This document shows, in pieces, positions 6,667 through 12,709 of a stretch of DNA of 18,172 bases (positions within the stretch are counted from its first letter, which is position 1; every line of letters starts with the position of its first letter). The notes beneath the pieces are model-generated. The model saw only the letters and a list, made by a program, of their open reading frames with translations, did not search any database and was not told the DNA's origin. Origin of the DNA: Candidatus Woesearchaeota archaeon. GTDB taxonomy: Archaea > Nanobdellota > Nanobdellia > Woesearchaeales > UBA525. A program made the translations under genes and the position numbers. The stretch lies in assembly GCA_013331575.1 (NCBI GenBank), contig DUGD01000021.1, positions 21,767-39,938 on the forward strand, read 5' to 3'.

Positions 6667-8226
6667 ATGGCGGATATCAACGAGTTCTTCACGAACTACA
6701 TCAAGACAGAATCCCTCTTCTTGGACAAAGCGGTATTGCAATCCAACTACATACCGGGCGAGATCCAGCACCGTGAAGAGCAGATAAAACATGTCGCGAA
6801 AATAGTGGCTCCAGGATTGCGTCTTGAGCGGCCAAGCAACGTCTTCATCTACGGCAAGACAGGCACAGGAAAGACGCTCACAGTCAAACATACTCTCACC
6901 AGCATGCAAGAGGTGGCGAAGCAGCAAGGCATCCCTCTCCGTGTCGTATATGTTAACTGCAAGCTCAAACGCATAGCGGACACAGAATACCGCCTCATCG
7001 CGGAACTCGCGAAACACTTCGGGAAACCGCTCCCGCCAACAGGATTACCGACCGACGAGATATACAGCGCATTCTACAAAGCGATCGACCGCGAGAAGCA
7101 GATCATCATCCTCATCCTAGACGAAATAGACCAGCTCGTACGCAAGATAGGCGATGAGATACTTTACAACCTCACTCGCATCAATACCGATCTCAAGAAC
7201 GCCCAAGTAGCGATCGTCGGCATCTCGAACGACCTCATCTTCAGCAACAACCTCGATCCGCGGGTGAAATCAAGCCTCGCGGAAGAAGAGGTAGTCTTCC
7301 CACCATACAACGCGCTCCAACTCCAACAGATACTGCTCTCTCGCTCGAAGATAGCGTTCCGCGAGTCGGTGATACAGGAAGGAGTCATCCAGAAATGCGC
7401 TGCATACGCTGCACGCGAGCACGGCGACGCAAGACGAGCGCTCGAACTCCTGCGCGTAGCAGGAGAAGTCGCTGAACGCAGCGAGAGTAAACAAATAACC
7501 ATCATGCACATCGATGAGGCAGAGGATAAGATCGAGCGCGACAAGATAGTCGAAGTCGTCCAGACACAGACAAAACAGTTCCACATCATACTCCACGCGA
7601 TACTGCTTCTCGCGACGAAACGCAAGAACGTTTTCACCGGGGATGTCTATGACGTCTATCGAGCGGTCTGCACGCACTCAGGACAACGCCCACTCACACA
7701 ACGACGTGTCTCAGATATCATCGCCGAGATGGACATGCTCGGTATCATCAATGCGAAAGTGATCAGCAAAGGCCGCTTCGGCCGCATGCGGGAGATATCC
7801 ATAGGACTCTCGGAATCGCTCCTACCACAGATACGCGATATCATCGCGCGCGAGCTCGAATTATCAGGCCCTGCGGCCGATGAACCGATACAAGAGGCGA
7901 TATCGCAGGAGAAACTCGAAGTATTCGCGAAAGACGATACAAAAGACAGCACAAAAGACGACATTAACACATCGACGATATCATCGAGTGCATTGTCATC
8001 GGACGCAATGTCGGATGATTCTATTGTCGGAGCCACATTACACGTAATGGAAGAATCGCACAATGAAGATGGAGATATCGACACAGAAAACAACAGCAAT
8101 ACCATCATAGGTGATTTGGACGTCGCAAGCGAACGCATCACGACCTCAAATTCAACCGAGGATACAGCAGAAGATCCTTCTTTTGAAGAAGATAGCAATA
8201 CCGGTGAGAGCCGAAAAAATAGATAA
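6667..8226 (+). CDS. orc1/cdc6: Orc1/Cdc6 origin-binding replication initiator
   Basis: This AAA+ ATPase binds origins and loads the MCM helicase. From ATG 6667 (519 residues), Walker A is GKTGTGKT at 63-70, Walker B is LILDEID with D152/E153, sensor 1 is GISND with N188, and sensor 2 is the ARRAL motif with R256/R257. A winged-helix DNA-binding domain follows to about residue 398. The frame is open back to TTG 6625, but ATG 6667 has a GGGTGG ribosome-site-like motif just upstream and gives a start usual for the family (M-A-D-I-N-E-F-F). Residues about 400-519 form a Ser/Thr/Asp/Glu-rich low-complexity tail that typical archaeal Orc1 proteins lack. The gene sits beside the candidate origin and upstream of DP1, as in Pyrococcus. 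The family call is secure; the role of the tail is unknown. Confidence 0.97.
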   Translation: MADINEFFTNYIKTESLFLDKAVLQSNYIPGEIQHREEQIKHVAKIVAPGLRLERPSNVFIYGKTGTGKTLTVKHTLTSMQEVAKQQGIPLRVVYVNCKLKRIADTEYRLIAELAKHFGKPLPPTGLPTDEIYSAFYKAIDREKQIIILILDEIDQLVRKIGDEILYNLTRINTDLKNAQVAIVGISNDLIFSNNLDPRVKSSLAEEEVVFPPYNALQLQQILLSRSKIAFRESVIQEGVIQKCAAYAAREHGDARRALELLRVAGEVAERSESKQITIMHIDEAEDKIERDKIVEVVQTQTKQFHIILHAILLLATKRKNVFTGDVYDVYRAVCTHSGQRPLTQRRVSDIIAEMDMLGIINAKVISKGRFGRMREISIGLSESLLPQIRDIIARELELSGPAADEPIQEAISQEKLEVFAKDDTKDSTKDDINTSTISSSALSSDAMSDDSIVGATLHVMEESHNEDGDIDTENNSNTIIGDLDVASERITTSNSTEDTAEDPSFEEDSNTGESRKNR

Positions 8227-8266
8227 TGCTTGTACAGTACGATAACCGCAAAACAAACGACAATCC

Positions 8267-8272
8267 TTTTTT
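8267..8272 (+). terminator. Possible T-run terminator after orc1/cdc6
   Basis: A run of six T follows the orc1/cdc6 stop by about 40 nt, in the 79-nt gap before DP1. Archaeal termination commonly uses T-rich stretches, but this run is short and read-through into DP1 is likely. No clear TATA box for DP1 was found in the gap. Confidence 0.25.
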
Positions 8273-8305
8273 CATCCCGAACGACACCTCAGTAGGGAGC
8301 ATCAC

Positions 8306-10075
8306 ATGACAACAGACCTTTCGACAATGGACGCGGACAGCCTTATCGATGCATGCATATCGGCAGGTCTCACGGTCCCGCCAGATCTCATCGACGACGC
8401 GCAAGCGTTGCGATCGATGTTGGCAGCATACCGCTTACGGCAACTGCGCCGGGAGACGCAGCAGGCAGCACTGCGTACGGGTTCATCGAGCACAAGCACC
8501 GGATTTGTGACAGCCAGGCCTTCTATCCAACATACGGAAACGGAACCTACGCCCTTATCTACGGAAGAAAAGATATCGCACGATAAGAGCGTATCGCAAG
8601 CGAAAGCAGGGCTGAGACAGGAAGCAGAAAAAGAGGTAGAACGAAAGCCGGAGAAGAACAGTGTTGCCCGAGAAGGTGTAATCAATAACGAAGCAGACAA
8701 CGATGCAGCGCAACCCCAAAGCGTGACCACAGCATCCGGCATCACCATACACCCCATCAAGATACTCAAGAATTACACGAAACCGCCAAAGAAGTATGTC
8801 TACGACGATTTCGTCAAATACTTCAACAAACGCTACCAAGCAATATCAGGGATATTGCGACAGCGCAAAGAGCTCGAGAATGTGACGAGCATCAACCGCA
8901 TCATAGGGAAGCGCGAACGCGAAAGCACAGCGATCATCGGCATAGTATCGGAAAAGAAAGAGGCGAAGACGAAACACACAATACTCACTGTGGAAGATCC
9001 GACGGGAAAGATAGAGGTGTGGCTGTCGGCCAACAACAGGGAGATGACCGAGGTGGCGCGGGAGATAGTCCTTGACGAAGTCATCGGCATCATCGGCCAG
9101 GCGGCAGGAGACCGCATGTTCGCGAACAGCATAGTCTTCCCCGACATCCCGCCGACGCACGAACTCAAGAAGGGAGCTCAGGAGAAATACGCGATCTTCG
9201 TCGGCGACGTCCATATCGGAGCGAAACTCTTCCTCAAAGACGAATTCGAGAAGTTCCTCTTGTGGTTGTCGGGAAAAGTGGGGACGCCGGAGCAGCGCAA
9301 GATATCAGAACGCGTAGCGTATGTCATTTTCACCGGCGACCTCGTGGAGGGAGTGGGTATCTACCCGGAGCAAGACCTCGACCTGAACATCATCGATATA
9401 CGGTCGCAATACGCCGAGTTCGCACGATACGTCAAGATGATACCATCGCATCTGCAAGTAGTCCTCATCAGCGGAAACCACGACGCTGGACGATTGCAAG
9501 AACCGCAAGGGCCCATCTACAAGGATTTCGCGCAGGATCTCTACGACATGCCGAACGTCCACATACTCTCGAACCCCTGCAGCTTCACTATCGACGAATC
9601 ACCGTCATCGCCCGGTTTCGACGTGCTGCTCTACCATGGCTACAGTCTCATCTATTACGCGAACAACGTTCCTGCGATACGTGAAGCGGGGGGACAGAAG
9701 GCGACAGACGCCATCATGAAACTCTTGTTGCGAAAGCGCCATCTCGCGCCCACGCACGGCTGCAACACGTATGTCCCTGACCCGCAAGAGGACCCCCTCG
9801 TCATCGATAAGGTGCCGGACTTCTTCGTCACAGGACACGTCCACAGAGTGAGTTTCGGGAATTACCGCGGCGTCACGATGATCAACGCGAGCTGCTGGTC
9901 GGAAGTATCCGAAGAGCAGGAGAAACGCGGTCTCGAACCACAACCCGCGCGACTACCCGTCGTGAACCTGCGCACGCGCGAGATACGTGTAATGAACTTC
10001 TACCACGGCTCCGAAGAGAAGAAACTCGCCATACAAGAAGCGGCCGCGATCGCCGAGAAGAAGGAGGGCGCATGA
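8306..10075 (+). CDS. polB (DP1): DNA polymerase D small subunit DP1 (exonuclease)
   Basis: This is the small, proofreading subunit of archaeal replicative polymerase D, 589 residues. An N-terminal helical domain (about 8-55) is followed by a Glu/Lys-rich linker to about 140. An OB-fold region (about 195-290) comes next, then a calcineurin-like phosphoesterase domain. Its metal-binding motifs are all present: GDVH (D301, H303), TGDL (D345), GNHD (N391, H392), YHGY (H444) and TGHVH (H511, H513). The second motif reads GDLVEG where many homologues have GDxVDG; the metal-binding Asp is kept. ATG 8306 is preceded by GGGAGC. The stop overlaps the next start as ATGA, with AAGGAGGG just before it. 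DP2 lies 2.6 kb downstream instead of adjoining, which is unusual. It shares its strand with orc1/cdc6. Confidence 0.96.
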   Translation: MTTDLSTMDADSLIDACISAGLTVPPDLIDDAQALRSMLAAYRLRQLRRETQQAALRTGSSSTSTGFVTARPSIQHTETEPTPLSTEEKISHDKSVSQAKAGLRQEAEKEVERKPEKNSVAREGVINNEADNDAAQPQSVTTASGITIHPIKILKNYTKPPKKYVYDDFVKYFNKRYQAISGILRQRKELENVTSINRIIGKRERESTAIIGIVSEKKEAKTKHTILTVEDPTGKIEVWLSANNREMTEVAREIVLDEVIGIIGQAAGDRMFANSIVFPDIPPTHELKKGAQEKYAIFVGDVHIGAKLFLKDEFEKFLLWLSGKVGTPEQRKISERVAYVIFTGDLVEGVGIYPEQDLDLNIIDIRSQYAEFARYVKMIPSHLQVVLISGNHDAGRLQEPQGPIYKDFAQDLYDMPNVHILSNPCSFTIDESPSSPGFDVLLYHGYSLIYYANNVPAIREAGGQKATDAIMKLLLRKRHLAPTHGCNTYVPDPQEDPLVIDKVPDFFVTGHVHRVSFGNYRGVTMINASCWSEVSEEQEKRGLEPQPARLPVVNLRTREIRVMNFYHGSEEKKLAIQEAAAIAEKKEGA

Positions 10076-10572
10076 GACGATTCCGACAGGCCCGCGAGGA
10101 GACCGGCGATGACGGGCGTAAAGAGCCCGAGATGATCCTTGGTGAAGTAAGCACCGTCAAGGAAATCGTAGAGGAATTCACAGTCTATGCAAGCAAAGCG
10201 ATGCCGCGTCCTGTCGGAGCGATGTCAATTGATGATCTCGCCGTGAGGATGTCCGAGAAGGGCGTCCCATTCACTCCGAAAGGATGCACGAGATACTCAG
10301 AGTACAATATCATCGAGTACCAGCTCGACATGACGCACTCAGAGCATGGGTATATCATAGGCATCCTGCTCTCACCGTCCGAAAAACGGATAGAACCTAC
10401 AGACGAAAGACTGCAGAGTAACACGGTCTCCGGTATCCGATGCTCGATCGATTATTACGGCGAAGAGAGATTCGCCGATGCTGTCAAAACAGTGAGATCG
10501 GTGATCAAAGAGAGTTACGAGAGTGTATTTCAACGCAAGATGTATGCAAATGATGCGGAGCGTGACATATGA
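10072..10572 (+). CDS. Cassette protein A, unknown function
   Basis: This 166-residue protein belongs to no family I recognise. Its start ATG overlaps the DP1 stop (ATGA) and is preceded by AAGGAGGG, so it should be co-translated with DP1. Predicted layout is a strand (about 33-44), a helix after a P-V-G turn (47-62), several strands including S-E-Y-N-I (76-80), a C-S-I-D-Y-Y-G-E-E-R segment (124-133) and a C-terminal helix. The C-S-I-D-Y motif recurs in the next gene. The P-G/helix and Y-[ND]-[IVL] blocks recur in the three genes after that, so the five are probably divergent paralogues. No signal peptide or membrane segment is seen, implying a cytoplasmic protein. An accessory role with PolD is possible from context alone. 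Confidence 0.8.
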   Translation: MRRFRQAREETGDDGRKEPEMILGEVSTVKEIVEEFTVYASKAMPRPVGAMSIDDLAVRMSEKGVPFTPKGCTRYSEYNIIEYQLDMTHSEHGYIIGILLSPSEKRIEPTDERLQSNTVSGIRCSIDYYGEERFADAVKTVRSVIKESYESVFQRKMYANDAERDI

Positions 10573-10904
10573 ATGGAAAAAGAGTCTGTGCAAACACCAG
10601 TTTTTCGTTAGGAACTTTCACATTGGCGCGTAAAGAACGTGAACAAGAACGCTTGAAATTTCTGACGTCGTTCATGGATGTCTACGGTGGCAAGCACGAG
10701 ATCAGTTATCAGCACACAGATGTAGGTGTTGGTGCGATAATTACTCGTCGAGGAAAGTATCAGATAGGAATATCCATGCGTCCAGGCATCGATCTACTCG
10801 CCGAAAATTCGTTCAATTGCTCTATTGATTATCAAGGTTCGGAGCGGCACAAGCACATCTATGACACGCTTGTCGACGTAATCCTCAATACCAGTTCAAA
10901 ATAG
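10569..10904 (+). CDS. Cassette protein B, unknown function
   Basis: This 111-residue protein starts inside the stop of gene A (ATGA), with a weak GGAG 8 nt upstream. It is the shortest of the five cassette proteins: a charged helix (about 21-38), beta strands (42-72), C-S-I-D-Y-Q-G-S-E-R (84-93) and a C-terminal helix (95-107). The C-S-I-D-Y-x-G-x-E-R match to gene A, at the same distance from the C-terminus, makes the two the closest pair. It appears to lack the P-G turn preceding the first helix in its relatives. Base composition looks more A/T-rich than DP1 and DP2. No function is assigned. Confidence 0.75.
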   Translation: MNGKRVCANTSFSLGTFTLARKEREQERLKFLTSFMDVYGGKHEISYQHTDVGVGAIITRRGKYQIGISMRPGIDLLAENSFNCSIDYQGSERHKHIYDTLVDVILNTSSK

Positions 10905-11408
10905 ATGAATATCTATACAAAAGATGATATCATGCCAAAATCACCGTACACGCCAAAAGAGTCGATAACCGTAAGCTATCTTGCGACGATAGAACGCGAT
11001 GGCAACGCACGTAAAAAGCCGCATGGGTATCATATGCTCTCTTTGCAGCAGGTCCATGACGCGCTTAAGACGCGTGATATCCACATGACACTATTCAGTA
11101 AATTTGCTACAAGGGATAGTGCGGGTAACAGGATGGAGAGGACGATATGGGATGATGCAGGAGCGCTGAGGACCCCGCAGGCAGGCCACAGCATCTCATC
11201 GTACGACGTGTATGTGGAGCGTGCAACGCAGCCCGCAAGAGCCAGGATTCTCTCATACCATCCAGACCCTGACAGCGCTCCGGGACATGTTGTTATAGAT
11301 ATCACTGTCACAGCATCGAGCACTGTGTTGTTCAAAAATCCACAGTCACTCGCCGCGGACACACTCGACGCGCTCGTGGGAGCATATATGCAATTCCGTG
11401 GCAAATAA
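10905..11408 (+). CDS. Cassette protein C, unknown function
   Basis: This 167-residue protein has an ATG that follows the stop of gene B with no gap. ATG 10932 (M-P-K-S-P) is an alternative start; neither has a strong ribosome site, so coupling to B is likely. Shared blocks are a P-H-G turn followed by a helix (39-54), S-S-Y-D-V (98-102), a strand around 128-136 and a C-terminal helix L-A-A-D-T-L-D-A-L-V-G-A-Y (149-161). That last block matches genes D and E closely. No membrane segment, signal peptide, Cys cluster or nucleotide-binding motif is visible. A soluble mixed alpha/beta fold is inferred. Confidence 0.78.
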   Translation: MNIYTKDDIMPKSPYTPKESITVSYLATIERDGNARKKPHGYHMLSLQQVHDALKTRDIHMTLFSKFATRDSAGNRMERTIWDDAGALRTPQAGHSISSYDVYVERATQPARARILSYHPDPDSAPGHVVIDITVTASSTVLFKNPQSLAADTLDALVGAYMQFRGK

Positions 11409-11437
11409 TCATCCTATGCAGAGCAGCACCGTGATTC

Positions 11438-11443
11438 AGGAGG
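11438..11443 (+). promoter_or_regulatory. Shine-Dalgarno of cassette gene D
   Basis: AGGAGG lies 6 nt before ATG 11450, an optimal arrangement. Gene D is therefore initiated independently, unlike genes A-C. Confidence 0.6.
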
Positions 11444-11449
11444 CACAAC

Positions 11450-12001
11450 ATGACACCCATCAATAGAAAAGAAGGCTTCGACTTGGTCGGCACTACAATT
11501 ACCGCGACGATGAGCAGACCAAAACAAATGGTTGAGTGGTTCACGCCAGGCATAGTCGGACCGGACGAACTTGAAGCCACACTCCAGAGGGTGAATGTTG
11601 AAATCGAACCTGAGAGCAGATACACCACAAAACTGTACGGGAAAAAATACACGACCCAGAAGTTCCACGATATGAAAAACGTCGTTGGCGATCTCGATGA
11701 TGAATACAGTAGATCGTGCTGGGGAAGGATTATTCCCGGTAAAATCGTCTCGTATAATCTCGTGCTTTTTCGAATGGATAGATCAGCAAATGTCACGATA
11801 CGGCCGATACAAAAATCAAAGAATTCACATTACGAGTCCATAGCGATAACACTCACCACATCGCCGCTAAAGAATAAACGGCAGAATGCCTTTGCACAGG
11901 ACGCGATGGATGCTATCATGCAGGCATACAGTGAGAAAAAGAGCAACGGAGTAATGCGTCTGGAAGAGTTCATGAAGCTGCACCCGATAGATAACGTGTA
12001 G
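11450..12001 (+). CDS. Cassette protein D, unknown function
   Basis: This 183-residue protein follows gene C after a 41-nt gap and has its own AGGAGG site. It shows the family layout: an N-terminal strand (14-22), F-T-P-G turn plus helix (31-46), S-Y-N-L (101-104), a strand R-S-A-N-V-T-I-R (111-118) and the C-terminal helix F-A-Q-D-A-M-D-A-I-M-Q-A-Y (148-160). It differs in having about 20 more residues after that helix. It is basic in its central part (K/R/Y-rich, 57-75), which could suit nucleic-acid binding, though this is weak. No known domain is recognised and no membrane segment is seen. Confidence 0.8.
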   Translation: MTPINRKEGFDLVGTTITATMSRPKQMVEWFTPGIVGPDELEATLQRVNVEIEPESRYTTKLYGKKYTTQKFHDMKNVVGDLDDEYSRSCWGRIIPGKIVSYNLVLFRMDRSANVTIRPIQKSKNSHYESIAITLTTSPLKNKRQNAFAQDAMDAIMQAYSEKKSNGVMRLEEFMKLHPIDNV

Positions 12002-12022
12002 CACTATATGAGCAACGAATAG

Positions 12023-12051
12023 GATGTGACCGACAATGCCAGCGATGAACA
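12023..12051. repeat. 29-bp direct repeat, upstream copy
   Basis: Identical base for base to 12681-12709. The copy starts GATGTGACCGACAATG and includes the ATG at 12036, which corresponds to the DP2 start codon in the other copy. The two copies bracket cassette gene E. Confidence 0.97.
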
Positions 12052-12146
12052 TTGCAGTAAGAGCGTGCAACGAAAAACTATGCCCGGAACAGGCTTGTCG
12101 CGGATATCGCGGAGCCAACCCCGTACTTGCAAGGAGGAACCTATGA
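12036..12146 (+). CDS. 36-codon minigene; possible remnant of a DP2 5' end
   Basis: The ATG inside the upstream 29-bp repeat opens a 36-codon frame beginning M-P-A-M-N, the same five residues as DP2. It then diverges into a short Cys-containing peptide (Cys 11, 16 and 20). Its TGA (12144-12146) overlaps the ATG of gene E (12143), the same ATGA arrangement as between DP1, A and B. It may be a translated leader that couples to gene E, or a scar left when E was inserted at the DP2 start. Expression is not shown by sequence. Confidence 0.35.
   Translation: MPAMNIAVRACNEKLCPEQACRGYRGANPVLARRNL
12131..12137 (+). promoter_or_regulatory. Shine-Dalgarno that sets the start of cassette gene E
   Basis: AAGGAGG lies 5 nt before ATG 12143. 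The frame is open upstream to a GTG at 12026, but the 39 codons in between have no ribosome site and include the 29-bp repeat, so ATG 12143 is preferred. Confidence 0.65.
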
Positions 12147-12676
12147 AAAAGATACCAAAAGGCGCAATCCATATACCGAAGACAGAACCCGCACCGTTGA
12201 TCGAACATCATGTCACCAGTACGCAAAAAACGACGCTCACAAGCAAACTCGGACTCCACGATGAGAATCTGATCCCGGGCAGTGTCGCTCCTAGAGAGTT
12301 CTTGGCGGCACTCGAGGACGCATATGCACCATTCCCTTACAGCGCCATCTATCTGTGGAACGAGAACCACCGTGATGGCTATGAGTTTCCCATTAATGAG
12401 ATAACAGCAGTTGAAGAGTTGCTCTCAGGACATCGAGGATATGTCGTCTCAGGGTATAATATCTCGGGACAAAGCGTCACGGATCACCGTTGGGCGAGAC
12501 TGAAAATATCCCGTTTCATGGACGACAGTCCCCGAAGATCAGGCGACCTCCGAAAGAAAGGTGTCGTGATAGAGACTGAGACAAGCTACGATAAACAAAA
12601 GTCTGACGGAAATACCGATATCGCGAAGGACTTACTCGACACAGTCGTAGGATTATATCTTAAAAAATCGAAATAA
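12143..12676 (+). CDS. Cassette protein E, unknown function
   Basis: This protein has 177 residues from ATG 12143, chosen for its strong AAGGAGG. It shows the cassette family layout: an N-terminal strand (22-35), L-I-P-G turn plus helix (43-60), S-G-Y-N-I (103-107), strand W-A-R-L-K-I-S (117-123), a second strand (140-148) and the C-terminal helix I-A-K-D-L-L-D-T-V-V-G-L-Y (160-172). That helix aligns with those of genes C and D. The gene is flanked by a perfect 29-bp direct repeat that copies the DP2 start region, and it ends 17 nt before DP2. This placement suggests later insertion at the head of the DP2 gene. No known domain or membrane segment is recognised. Confidence 0.8.
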   Translation: MKKIPKGAIHIPKTEPAPLIEHHVTSTQKTTLTSKLGLHDENLIPGSVAPREFLAALEDAYAPFPYSAIYLWNENHRDGYEFPINEITAVEELLSGHRGYVVSGYNISGQSVTDHRWARLKISRFMDDSPRRSGDLRKKGVVIETETSYDKQKSDGNTDIAKDLLDTVVGLYLKKSK

Positions 12677-12680
12677 GAGT

Positions 12681-12709
12681 GATGTGACCGACAATGCCAG
12701 CGATGAACA
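12681..12709. repeat. 29-bp direct repeat, downstream copy over the DP2 start
   Basis: Perfect copy of 12023-12051. It contains the DP2 start ATG (12694) and the next four codons. The start-to-start distance between the copies is 658 bp. Confidence 0.97.

Noticed and set aside
6625..6667. TTG start for orc1/cdc6 at 6625, with a possible TATA box about 28 nt upstream
   Set aside because: ATG 6667 has a better codon, a GGGTGG motif and the expected N-terminus. Leaderless starts at TTG would be unusual. It remains a minor alternative.
6351..6692. Minus-strand open frame of 113 codons upstream of orc1/cdc6
   Set aside because: It overlaps the start of orc1/cdc6 and its promoter, has no ribosome site, and its sequence looks like random translation with no domain.
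11217..12071. Shared 12-mer GAGCGTGCAACG in gene C (11217) and near 12060
   Set aside because: A match of this length between two places in a few kilobases is only mildly unlikely, and the flanks do not align.
12026..12142. GTG start 39 codons upstream of cassette gene E
   Set aside because: AAGGAGG directly before ATG 12143 is a much stronger signal, and the extension runs through the duplicated DP2 start in another frame.
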